A DNA stretch of 18,724 bases, from NCBI GenBank assembly GCA_025449725.1, contig JANWIU010000062.1, forward strand, positions 1 to 18,724, written 5' to 3'. This stretch comes from Pseudobdellovibrio sp. (lineage in GTDB: Bacteria > Bdellovibrionota > Bdellovibrionia > Bdellovibrionales > Bdellovibrionaceae). Below, one piece after another: positions 8,657-15,868 of the stretch (position 1 is its first letter; every line of letters starts with the position of its first letter). Position numbers and translations under genes: made by a program. Under the pieces are notes generated by a model. It was not told where the DNA came from. It ran no database searches and was given only the letters and a program-made list of their open reading frames with translations.

Positions 8657-8718
8657 TGCGCAGATTTGCGCTTTTTATGTGCAAAAATCCAGCTCAGGAT
8701 TTCGCCTTAAAAAGCGCA
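8657..8718. repeat. Nested and competing inverted repeats in smc leader
   Basis: A perfect 11-bp inverted repeat pairs 8667-8677 (TGCGCTTTTTA) with 8708-8718 (TAAAAAGCGCA). Inside it AAATCC (8685-8690) pairs with GGATTT (8697-8702). Next to it GCGCA (8658-8662) can pair with TGCGC (8667-8671) instead, so one arm has two alternative partners. Read on the minus strand, the inner hairpin followed by Ts could weakly terminate the transcript of the gene at 8772. The alternatives resemble an attenuator layout, but no ligand or leader peptide is seen. Confidence 0.45.
8658..8676 (+). terminator. Plus-strand terminator-like hairpin with no gene upstream
   Basis: GCGCA, a GATT loop, TGCGC and then TTTTT form a short intrinsic-terminator shape on the plus strand. 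There is no plus-strand gene to its left. It could stop antisense transcription coming out of smc, or may simply be part of the larger inverted repeat. The stem is only 5 bp. Confidence 0.25.
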
Positions 8719-8771
8719 TTTTAGAATGAAATTCCAAAAAAAATTGAAATTAGAGTCTGAAAAAAAATGAT

Positions 8772-9185
8772 CTAGAAGGTGATTTTATTTGCAACTACAG
8801 AAAGCGAAAGTGCTTCAGGTCTGCCTGTTTCCCCGCTTGTAATCATGGCTTCTGCATTGTTGGCTACAATAATTCTAGGCTTTGAAATAACCGTCGACTT
8901 CCCGTCAGCAGAAACTTTACTGACTGTAAAATCTAATCTAATCGCCTTGCTTAAATCGCTTCTTCTGATTTCTTTCGCCACAACTTCAATTTTACTGATT
9001 TGTCCGCCAACTTCTTGGGTGACGATTCCCTTTTCGCCTTCTTTAACAATGATACGAGGAGTAGATACCTGTTTTCCATCGATCGCCAAATTCATGTCGA
9101 TATCAAAGGCCTTGATTGAACGTTCGATGCTTGCAAAGGCCGTAGTTGATAAGGCCATAACTGCTACAAATAAAATATTTTTCAT
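8772..9185 (-). CDS. Small exported protein with duplicated secretin-like motif
   Basis: A 137-residue protein with a clear signal peptide (MKNILFVAVMALSTTAFA). The ATG at 9183-9185 is chosen over an upstream in-frame one because GGAGG sits 5 bases before it and the signal peptide starts there. The mature part consists of two similar halves: about 27-73 and about 82-136. Each has an aspartate-led strand, DGK, then PRIIV (43-47 and 103-107), then a charged turn and a closing beta strand ending in VAKEI or VANKI. The second copy (SKPRIIVANNAEAMITSGE) resembles the Pro-Arg, Asn-x-x-Ala and Gly-Glu pattern of the secretin C-terminal domain, but the protein is far too short to be a secretin. Probably a periplasmic, all-beta protein; function unknown. 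It has its own candidate promoter. Confidence 0.8.
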   Translation of the reverse strand: MKNILFVAVMALSTTAFASIERSIKAFDIDMNLAIDGKQVSTPRIIVKEGEKGIVTQEVGGQISKIEVVAKEIRRSDLSKAIRLDFTVSKVSADGKSTVISKPRIIVANNAEAMITSGETGRPEALSLSVVANKITF

Positions 9186-9219
9186 AATTCCTCCGTGAAC
9201 TAAAAAATAGACTTCTCTA

Positions 9220-9251
9220 TTAATAGTTAACGACAAAGAACAGGCTGTCAA
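9220..9251 (-). promoter_or_regulatory. Candidate promoter for the small exported-protein gene
   Basis: On the minus strand a perfect TTGACA (9251-9246) lies directly after the stop codon of the large gene upstream. The best -10-like hexamer is TATTAA (9225-9220), at a spacing of 20 bases, longer than the usual 16-18. At normal spacing no good -10 is present. It suggests separate transcription of the small gene, but is not certain. Confidence 0.35.
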
Positions 9252-9254
9252 ACT

Positions 9255-12113
9255 TTAAGGGGTTCGGTATTTAGGTTTCCAAAAGTCAGAATAAGTCAAA
9301 TTCACGCCAACCATGTTCTGGCTGACAGACTCATTCACTGATTTACGGGTCAAACTGAAGTAGCGAAAGTAAGGGCCGAAGCTGATTTTGTTCGTAATGT
9401 TGAGATTAAAGGACTGATCCAGCACAAAACGGCTTCGAACATCCGCCACCGGGTCGTCATCATCAAAAAAGTAACGGTATTCAGACAGCAACTTGTATTC
9501 CGCATTACTATTGAAAACCCGCTTGGAAATTTCAAATTTATAACCGGCACCAGTTACGGTGCGTGGATTTGATTCTGTCAGGTATTTATTAATAAGCCCG
9601 AAGACGCTGGCGCTTTTCACCAAATCTCCGCTGAAAAACTTCCAGCCGGCAAAACCAGTCAGATTTTTTTGAAGCGACAGTCCCGGCTCCGCTTCGAATT
9701 CGGTTTCGTATGACACTTCAAGATAAGGCCCCATCTCTTTTGCCAGCCAATCGTGATTTTCAAGACTGTAAATGGGCAAAGACGCATTGGCATAAGCCCG
9801 AACCTGATCGTCTAAAATCGTAATGATAGATGGCCCCGCCGCCGGAAGAAGCTCCTGTTTTGAATAACGTGCACTTAGGCCCAGCTCGTTCACGAAAGGC
9901 GCTTTTTTATAGCTGGCTTTGTAATTCAGACTGGCGGCAATGTACCGTTGATCAACAGTTTTTAATCTCGAATCTGTAACCGAAGAAAAGGCGGTCGCAT
10001 CAGTCGTACTTAACTGCGAATATTCGAGCGACAGGTTATCTAAAGTGTGGGTCCAATACCCTTCAATAGGGTTCAGCGATTCACCTTTATAAAGTTTTTT
10101 ATAGTTATCAGTGAGTTCAGCTTTTTTAGCTACGTCGACAGGTTCTTGAATGTAGGACTTCCAGCGATCTTTTAGATCACCAATAACGAATTCCGCTAAA
10201 TTGACTGCCTGCCCCGCTTCTGAATCCTGATAAGATCCGTTAGGCAATTTAATGAACTTATCGGCCAACAGCACCGATTTAATACTGTATTGTCTGGATT
10301 CCCCGATGGTTTTAGGCATGACCACCCGGTAATATTCACCATCATTTACACTTAAACCGTTAATTTTCAATTCGGAACTCAAGCCATTAAAGGCCAGCTT
10401 ATCATCGCCCTTTAATTCTTCATTAAATTGATATAAACGCTTTAATTCGCCGCCCGATAAATAAAGGATTTCGACATAATCGTCTGACCTGATCCAAGTC
10501 CGAATCCCACGTTCCTCCTGCGGGCCCACGACAGTGGTATTCTGAGGTTGCTCATTAAAAATACCGACTTCGGCATTGAAACTTAGCTTCAAAAGTTGGG
10601 CACTAAGCTTTGCGAATTCCGTTCTGTCAGGAACCAGTTTGTCTTGAAATAATTCTTTGTGATCCGGGAGAATGAACTCCGTTTTGAAAAAATTCTCTAC
10701 CAAATTTCTTGAATAGACATCGTTAAGTTCACTTCCGGAATTTTGCGACTGGTCAAATATAATTCTGCGCGAATTGATTTTTAGGTCTTTGTCTTTTTTA
10801 GATATTTTTAGGATCTGCCCATAGGTGGTACTGACATCCACCTTTTGCAACACTTGAAGCGGAAATCTCTCTTTATAGCTTTTAATGTTAACTTCAGAAT
10901 TCTCATCCCAGAAAAATTTACGATTATTTCTTAAAATGAATAAATCTGCTCCGAGAACTTCACTGAAGTGTTCTCCTGCATAGGCGGCCGACATGTTAGT
11001 TGCCAGAACAATCAAGTCATGATCTTTGCGCAACCCGAAAAGAAACGCTTCGAAATCTTCTGATTTGGGCTTTTCCGCACGGACATTCTTTAACGCAGGT
11101 GTCGTGGCCGCTAATTTGTCGATATCGCTTTGAATTTCCGGGCTGGTTAAACCCACCACGGCTATCTTAAGGCCACCTGAATTAACAGTCACATAAGGCT
11201 TTACCAGTTTTACACATTCTTTTTCTTTTAGCTCACACAGATTATAAGAAATCACTCTATCCACTAAAAGACCTTTTAGTCTTTCGTCCGCAAAGCGACC
11301 CCCGGCTATTTCGATCTCAACGCCATTTGCAACAATATAGGCATTTTTAAAATCTTTAAAAAAGTTATCAATAAATTCCCAGCGATCGTTATCATCCGCC
11401 AGCAGATTTCCTGAACTTACAATTAGCGAATCGCTTTCGAGATTTTGCCTGGCCGCTGTAAAAAAGCGGCCCAAACCGCCAAAGGCTTTAGGGATTATTT
11501 TAACCGAGAAAAATTTATTCTTATTCTGAATAATGTATTCTTTAAACAGCGCCAACTTCCAAATTTTATCTGCGTGCCAAGATTCAGAATTGAAGGTGAA
11601 TTTTTCAACTGAATTTTCGCTGTTCAAAAAGGAAGGGACCTTGTAGTTTTTTAGATCGTTCCAAAATCGGGAGTTCGCATTCAGCTTAGAAATAGTGTAC
11701 TGTTTGGCGCGAATGGCTTCAGCAAATTCCGGCGGAGTATCCGGTGTCATAATCAGAATCGCCCGCCCGGATTCATAAACTTCATTTTTTTGCGCTGTCT
11801 TATCGAATCGGCCGATTTTATTTTTAAGAACATCAACATCCAGAATCTCATTATTACTAAAAGGTGCGATTAAGTCGTCCGGATCAACAGGAATATAATA
11901 ATCGGACTGAAACCTGAACCCGATTCCTTCTTTAATAGAAATTATTTTGAAGTCTTCACTTTTTGCTCTAACAACTTCTTCCAGCATTAACAAAACTTCA
12001 CTAGAGGTCGTGGCGTTGTTTCCTGCGAATGCAAAGACTTTCAAGTCTTTTGCCTGTAGTTGGATTCCCACAAGCGTGCAAAGAAAAAAATACATCAATA
12101 ACCTAAAAAGCAT
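9255..12113 (-). CDS. Exported pseudo-5'-nucleotidase fused to a predicted beta-barrel
   Basis: A 952-residue protein with signal peptide (about 1-21). Residues about 205-440 follow the calcineurin-like half of the UshA/5'-nucleotidase family and about 490-620 its C-terminal half, seen in VKPYVTVNSGGLKIAVVGLT (305-322 region), ERGIRTWIRSDDYVEILYLS and the GEYYRVVMP strand. All expected metal-binding motifs are altered: the GD of the family is G235-N236, GNHEFD is AGGRFAD (270-276), the SH of the next motif is T372-N373, and GHxH is N396-N397-R398-K399. The N-terminal 200 residues match nothing I know. Residues about 680-945 are alternating aromatic and polar strands with turns, like an outer-membrane barrel of around 12 strands, though the last residue is Pro, not Phe. 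Likely a surface or envelope binding protein, not an enzyme. It lies 55 bases after the metallopeptidase gene and is probably cotranscribed with it. Confidence 0.75.
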   Translation of the reverse strand: MLFRLLMYFFLCTLVGIQLQAKDLKVFAFAGNNATTSSEVLLMLEEVVRAKSEDFKIISIKEGIGFRFQSDYYIPVDPDDLIAPFSNNEILDVDVLKNKIGRFDKTAQKNEVYESGRAILIMTPDTPPEFAEAIRAKQYTISKLNANSRFWNDLKNYKVPSFLNSENSVEKFTFNSESWHADKIWKLALFKEYIIQNKNKFFSVKIIPKAFGGLGRFFTAARQNLESDSLIVSSGNLLADDNDRWEFIDNFFKDFKNAYIVANGVEIEIAGGRFADERLKGLLVDRVISYNLCELKEKECVKLVKPYVTVNSGGLKIAVVGLTSPEIQSDIDKLAATTPALKNVRAEKPKSEDFEAFLFGLRKDHDLIVLATNMSAAYAGEHFSEVLGADLFILRNNRKFFWDENSEVNIKSYKERFPLQVLQKVDVSTTYGQILKISKKDKDLKINSRRIIFDQSQNSGSELNDVYSRNLVENFFKTEFILPDHKELFQDKLVPDRTEFAKLSAQLLKLSFNAEVGIFNEQPQNTTVVGPQEERGIRTWIRSDDYVEILYLSGGELKRLYQFNEELKGDDKLAFNGLSSELKINGLSVNDGEYYRVVMPKTIGESRQYSIKSVLLADKFIKLPNGSYQDSEAGQAVNLAEFVIGDLKDRWKSYIQEPVDVAKKAELTDNYKKLYKGESLNPIEGYWTHTLDNLSLEYSQLSTTDATAFSSVTDSRLKTVDQRYIAASLNYKASYKKAPFVNELGLSARYSKQELLPAAGPSIITILDDQVRAYANASLPIYSLENHDWLAKEMGPYLEVSYETEFEAEPGLSLQKNLTGFAGWKFFSGDLVKSASVFGLINKYLTESNPRTVTGAGYKFEISKRVFNSNAEYKLLSEYRYFFDDDDPVADVRSRFVLDQSFNLNITNKISFGPYFRYFSLTRKSVNESVSQNMVGVNLTYSDFWKPKYRTP

Positions 12114-12168
12114 AGGTAAGCGTTACATTGAAGTTTCTGACAATCAACCGGAATTTATTATTTTGGGT

Positions 12169-13071
12169 TTAAGGAGAATTCCAATCCGGATAAGGGCGAA
12201 AGCGTTGTTTGCTGTTCTGGCAATCCTCTTCCGGGTTTCTTCTGAGGCAGGATTCATAATTACCGTCGCCGACATCGACCTCACGTGACGTCCAATAGCG
12301 TTCGTCCATCACGGAAGTCCCACCACTGGCACACAAATCACCAATGAACTTTTTAATCACTTCGATTTTGCCTCGAATAACCGGCTTTTCTGAAGTCTTT
12401 TCCTTGAAGAGATTATAATCAAGTGCCATTCCGGCAAAAACTTCTGCCCGATCTTCCAACAAGCTAGAAGTGGCATAGGGGCTAACAAAATTATTTGTCA
12501 TCTGATGGAATCTGGTTGCAACCGTTGGCGCCCCATTCGAAACATTTGAATACCGGGCACCTTCCGGGTTAAGCGCACTGAAGGCATTACGTGAGCTTTC
12601 ACTTGAATACATATGATCGAACGCATGAAATAACTCGTGGGTAATAATCGTGTTCGTCGCAATTGTTGATAAGAAGACGACGTTACCTTGAGTTAATCCA
12701 AAAGTACCACCAGGACTTATTCTATCAACTAAGACAAAACACAGGCTGTCATGCTTTTGCATAAAAGCTTTCGGAAAAGTCATCATGATATTGACCAGAC
12801 GCTTTGTGAAACTATCGCGCTCTGTAATATTTGCGGCTGGGTAAAGGTTGTAACTGAACCCTTCGCCTCTATATATGAGTTCTTTTCTTAGCCCGTAGAT
12901 GGCGATAGCTGTAGTTGCCGTAAACGGATCACCTTCAGGGTGACTTATAGATTGAAAGTATTCCTGCGGGTTAGAGTTGATCACATCCAAATCGCACCGG
13001 CTAGAAAACGAATCCGCAGCAAATGTTACAGTTGCGAATGACAAGCAAATTAAGAATGAGAAAATTTTCAT
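12169..13071 (-). CDS. Secreted zinc metallopeptidase, HExxH with downstream EDxAE
   Basis: A 300-residue exported protein. The ATG at 13069-13071 is preferred over one nine codons upstream since the signal peptide (MKIFSFLICLSFATVTFA) starts there and GGG lies 7 bases before it. The zinc motif is HELFHAFDH (HELFH 145-149), and 57 residues later comes LLEDRAEVFAGMA, with E206 and E210 as candidates for the third ligand. This spacing and the E-D-x-A-E pattern fit gluzincin-type peptidases such as lethal-factor-like or MtfA-like families; I cannot choose between them. Six cysteines remain after the signal peptide (C25, C111, C247, C275, C284 among them), consistent with an extracytoplasmic protein. 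Upstream gene of the pseudo-nucleotidase gene, divergent from another metallopeptidase gene. Substrate unknown. Confidence 0.8.
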   Translation of the reverse strand: MKIFSFLICLSFATVTFAADSFSSRCDLDVINSNPQEYFQSISHPEGDPFTATTAIAIYGLRKELIYRGEGFSYNLYPAANITERDSFTKRLVNIMMTFPKAFMQKHDSLCFVLVDRISPGGTFGLTQGNVVFLSTIATNTIITHELFHAFDHMYSSESSRNAFSALNPEGARYSNVSNGAPTVATRFHQMTNNFVSPYATSSLLEDRAEVFAGMALDYNLFKEKTSEKPVIRGKIEVIKKFIGDLCASGGTSVMDERYWTSREVDVGDGNYESCLRRNPEEDCQNSKQRFRPYPDWNSP

Positions 13072-13261
13072 TTTAAACCCATTTTCATCCGAATCCATCC
13101 TGTCTCAAAATAAGAAAACAGGCCGATTTCCAAACCCTATTGTCGGTCAATTTGTAGTCTAACTATAGTATGGTCAGGACTTAACGTGAAGATGGCGGTT
13201 TTGGACCACTAAAACGGTTCATTTTTCTCAATAAATTTCACTGGCTGCCCGAATAGAAATT
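13072..13261. promoter_or_regulatory. Divergent control region between two metallopeptidase genes
   Basis: This gap must hold the promoters of both genes. ACTATAGT (13163-13170 region) is self-complementary and could serve as a -10 element in either direction, but only the plus-strand partner at 13140 is convincing. A weak repeat, GTTTT and AAAAC, spans 13198-13215. On the minus strand CCTGT and ACAGG (13122 to 13099) can form a short hairpin in the leader of the minus-strand gene. Confidence 0.35.
13140..13169 (+). promoter_or_regulatory. Candidate sigma70 promoter for the metzincin-like gene
   Basis: TTGTCG (13140-13145) and TATAGT (13164-13169) are separated by 18 bases. Each keeps most consensus positions. 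The predicted leader to the ATG at 13262 is about 85 bases. Confidence 0.4.
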
Positions 13262-14200
13262 ATGAAATTTCAAATTTGCATATTAATGACGGCTTTAAGT
13301 CTAAGTTTGGTAACTTTTGGTTCTGACAACTCAGACACAACTGATTCGTCCGACGCGTCTGAAGGGCAAACCATTACTCCTGTCGCGGCACCAATCCCCG
13401 TAGAAGTTAGGGAACTGCCGCCATTAGCCGTGCCTGATCCTGAACCGCAAACGCCGGCACAACCACCTGCACCCACTTCTGCTACATCACACGGTAACGA
13501 TCTTTCTGCAATCTGCCCGCAATTACAAAATCCGACTGTCCCTTCCTGTTTGCCGTTTGAAAGAATCCCCACGCAAGAAGAACACAGCAGGCAGGGCATT
13601 CCACTTGCACTTCCGCCTGTGCAGGTGACAGAGCGGCCAAGAGCAGAAGGCCCGGATATTTTAATTGTAACAGATCAGGCAAGTGCAGCAAAAGCCTGTG
13701 AATTGGTTCAAGCCTTTCGCAATACTTCACCATTCTCGGCAATGAATTTAACATTTGAAATTGTAAAACTAAGCCGCGCGGAATTAGATTGTAGGCCAGA
13801 CTATGACAGTAAAAATTTACTTAAGTGCTTCGGTAGCGGCAGATCTGTAGCAAAAAATTTAAGGTTACAACGAAATGCAAGAATCGATATCACGGTCGTT
13901 GAGATGGCCGGTGAAACCAAGGGCGCTGCCACCTGGCGCGACAACAGCGGAAGAAAAAGCACACGGCAACACCAGTCCCTGATGAACACAGCGGCTAACC
14001 CCATGAGTGGTGTTCACGAATCGCTGCACATCGTAGGGTACAAAGATGAATACCCGGTTGGCAGTCAGGGCGAAGCGCTGCCGCCGGTCGCCGGTGGTAC
14101 GTTGATGAACTGGTTAGGTGGTAATATACCGACGCAACGTTGGGAATCTATTGCCAACTTTTACGGTGTCGCGATCCCTACGGTTTGTACTCCAAACTAA
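13262..14200 (+). CDS. Secreted metzincin-like metallopeptidase with Pro-rich linker
   Basis: A 312-residue exported protein. It has a signal peptide (about 1-20), a Ser/Thr/Asp stretch (21-38), a proline-rich linker (about 40-72), then a globular domain. VHESLHIVGYKDEYPVG gives HExxHxxGxxD: H252, E253, H256 and D262. An aspartate as third ligand is known from snapalysin (M7), and GxxDEY endings occur in M64-like peptidases. LMNW (281-284), about 20 residues later, may be the Met-turn of metzincins. Cysteines (95, 145, 177, 189, 309 region and 85) suggest disulfides outside the cytoplasm. The ribosome-binding site is weak. It is transcribed away from a different type of metallopeptidase and runs tail-to-tail into holA with only 18 bases between. 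Peptidase assignment is good, family uncertain, substrate unknown. Confidence 0.78.
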   Translation: MKFQICILMTALSLSLVTFGSDNSDTTDSSDASEGQTITPVAAPIPVEVRELPPLAVPDPEPQTPAQPPAPTSATSHGNDLSAICPQLQNPTVPSCLPFERIPTQEEHSRQGIPLALPPVQVTERPRAEGPDILIVTDQASAAKACELVQAFRNTSPFSAMNLTFEIVKLSRAELDCRPDYDSKNLLKCFGSGRSVAKNLRLQRNARIDITVVEMAGETKGAATWRDNSGRKSTRQHQSLMNTAANPMSGVHESLHIVGYKDEYPVGSQGEALPPVAGGTLMNWLGGNIPTQRWESIANFYGVAIPTVCTPN

Positions 14201-14218
14201 AATTAAAACCCCGCCTTA

Positions 14219-15220
14219 TTAAAGCGAACAGGATTTCAAAACAAAATTTTCTAACCAAATGTGGGATGATATCGGTGACGATTTCAAAGCTTTATCGGTT
14301 TCATGTAAAACCACAAGCGCTTCTTCAATTTTTTTAATAGGCCACAGACGTGCCTGATCACAGTAATTTTCAATGTAATAGCTGGGAAGATTTGTCAGTG
14401 TAGCTAACTTAGATCCGCCGATGCCCTGATCCATCCCCGCTCTTACCGTTAACAGAATTCTCATATGGCGTGCCACCATGTTGATAATTCCGACTTCGTT
14501 TTGGCCTTGATCCAGCATGTTGACCAATTGCTCGAGAGCTTTTACGCGGTCTTTTAATCCCACTGCAGCGGTAAAATCAAAAATGTTTTCTTCGCGGCTA
14601 ACTGAAATCACAGCATTAATATCGGCAAGCTCAATCGTTGGCTTTGCCCCGATGTATTCAGCAATTTTATAAATTTGATTTTGCAGTTCGGATAAGTTAT
14701 TTCCGACTAAACGGTGCAATCTGTGAATAGCATCGTTATTGATTTTATAACCGATGTCTTTGCAAATGTGTAAAATCCACTGCGGATACTGGTTTTCAAA
14801 TGGCTTTTTAAATTCTACACAAACAGCAAGATCCATCACCGTTTTAAAAAACTTTTTACGTTTATCTACTTTGTCGGCAAATAAAACAAAAACCGTGGAC
14901 TCAACAGGATTTTTTAAAAGATTTTCGATTTCTGCGAATTCGTTATCCTTTAAGTCCTGAATGTTTTTAAAAATTACAAGTCTGTGCGGCGAAAACACCG
15001 GAAGCGTTTCGACCACATCGCGTACTTGAAAAATATCGGCTTCTTTAGCGTAAAAAAGCGAGTAATTAAAATCGTAGGCTGATTCGTCAAGCACGGCGTG
15101 CTTGAAACGGTCGACACAAGGATTAAGAAGAAAGGGCTCATCACCAAAAAGAAAATAGACGGGCTTAAATTTTTTACTTTCAAGCTCTTTATAAAACTTT
15201 TGATGATCCAAAATCGCCAA
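14219..15220 (-). CDS. holA: DNA polymerase III delta subunit
   Basis: The delta subunit opens the beta sliding clamp as part of the clamp loader. The 333-residue length is normal. The N-terminal YFLFGDEPFLL (22-32) is the family hallmark, followed by the AAA+-like fold without a Walker A motif and the helical C-terminal collar domain (LVGNNLSELQNQIYKIAEYIG is the characteristic middle segment). The start is TTG at 15218-15220, with AGAGG about 11 bases upstream, inside the end of lptE. No ATG near the start gives the family N-terminus. It follows lptE by 15 bases, and the lptE-holA pair is common in Proteobacteria. Confidence 0.92.
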   Translation of the reverse strand: MAILDHQKFYKELESKKFKPVYFLFGDEPFLLNPCVDRFKHAVLDESAYDFNYSLFYAKEADIFQVRDVVETLPVFSPHRLVIFKNIQDLKDNEFAEIENLLKNPVESTVFVLFADKVDKRKKFFKTVMDLAVCVEFKKPFENQYPQWILHICKDIGYKINNDAIHRLHRLVGNNLSELQNQIYKIAEYIGAKPTIELADINAVISVSREENIFDFTAAVGLKDRVKALEQLVNMLDQGQNEVGIINMVARHMRILLTVRAGMDQGIGGSKLATLTNLPSYYIENYCDQARLWPIKKIEEALVVLHETDKALKSSPISSHIWLENFVLKSCSL

Positions 15221-15235
15221 GTTTTAAATTCCTCT

Positions 15236-15838
15236 TTAAAAATTTTCGACCATTCGGTCGAAAGCTGCTTGCATCATTTCTTTTGATAAATCGTTCAGAG
15301 TCTGCCTTTTTGCCGACTCGTTGTAAAGAGTGTTCGCTGTATTAACTACAGGCAAAGTAATCTGCGGAGCTGAGTAACTTTTTGTCTGCACAAAGTTTCC
15401 GCGCCATAAAATCGTGCTGCTGTTAGCTTTTTTCAAAACCAGTTCAATGCCGACGCTTACGCGGTATTGAGTTGCGATGACCGTTTCGGTCGGCATGAAT
15501 TCCGTATTCTTGGCTTCAATGATGGATTCGTCCGCAATCACATCTACACTGGTCACTCGGCCCTGCAAAACGCCCTCTGCCTGACCTTCTTCGTTTTTAA
15601 CTGTAACAAAGTGTGATCTCAAAGCTTCTATCTTTAAGGCGTTGGTAAAAAATGTTTCCACGCCGACTTCGCCGGAGTCATTACGAAAAAGCGGAATTTG
15701 AAGCGATTTTACGTTTCCCGGAAGAGTTTGAGTTCTCGAGCTGAGTTTGTAAGCACAGCCGGAGAGCAATAGACAGAGAAAAAAAGTGATGACTGATCCC
15801 GTCAGTCTCAAAAAAATGCGCGATAAAACTTTTCTCAT
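15236..15838 (-). CDS. lptE: LPS-assembly lipoprotein LptE
   Basis: LptE is an outer-membrane lipoprotein that plugs the LptD barrel and helps insert lipopolysaccharide at the cell surface. The 200 residues begin with a lipoprotein signal peptide and lipobox LLSGC (24-28, lipidated C28), then the family start CAYKLSSRTQTLPGNVKSLQIP with the typical IPLFRNDS, and later GVLQGRVTSVDVI and a YRVSVGIELVL strand, matching the LptE fold. Upstream neighbour in many Proteobacteria is leuS; here it is a divergent aminotransferase gene only 30 bases away, so its promoter must overlap that gene's start. holA follows by 15 bases. Similarity is by pattern, so LptE is likely, not proven. Confidence 0.82.
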   Translation of the reverse strand: MRKVLSRIFLRLTGSVITFFLCLLLSGCAYKLSSRTQTLPGNVKSLQIPLFRNDSGEVGVETFFTNALKIEALRSHFVTVKNEEGQAEGVLQGRVTSVDVIADESIIEAKNTEFMPTETVIATQYRVSVGIELVLKKANSSTILWRGNFVQTKSYSAPQITLPVVNTANTLYNESAKRQTLNDLSKEMMQAAFDRMVENF

Positions 15839-15868
15839 CTGCTTTAATGAATCCGCAAGGAAACACGA

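Larger units (their letters stand above)
8559..8771 (-). other. Gene-free smc leader region
   Basis: These 213 bases between smc and the exported-protein gene hold no credible ORF. On the minus strand the smc ribosome-binding site AAGGAG is clear. TTGACT and TATATA occur upstream of it, but they are about 23 bases apart, too far for a standard promoter, so the smc promoter is not placed with confidence. The half nearer 8771 is rich in A/T runs and holds the inverted repeats listed separately. Confidence 0.5.

Noticed and set aside
8779..9198. Open plus-strand frame of 139 codons opposite the small exported-protein gene
   Set aside because: The minus-strand gene has a strong GGAGG site, a clean signal peptide and an internal repeat; the opposite frame has none of these and is a shadow.
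11947..12288. Plus-strand frame of 113 codons across the gap between the barrel gene and the metallopeptidase gene
   Set aside because: No ribosome-binding site, no recognisable motif, and it overlaps the ends of two supported minus-strand genes.
14201..14218. Bidirectional terminator between the convergent metzincin-like gene and holA
   Set aside because: The 18-base gap holds no inverted repeat; any terminator must lie inside one of the two genes and is not evident.
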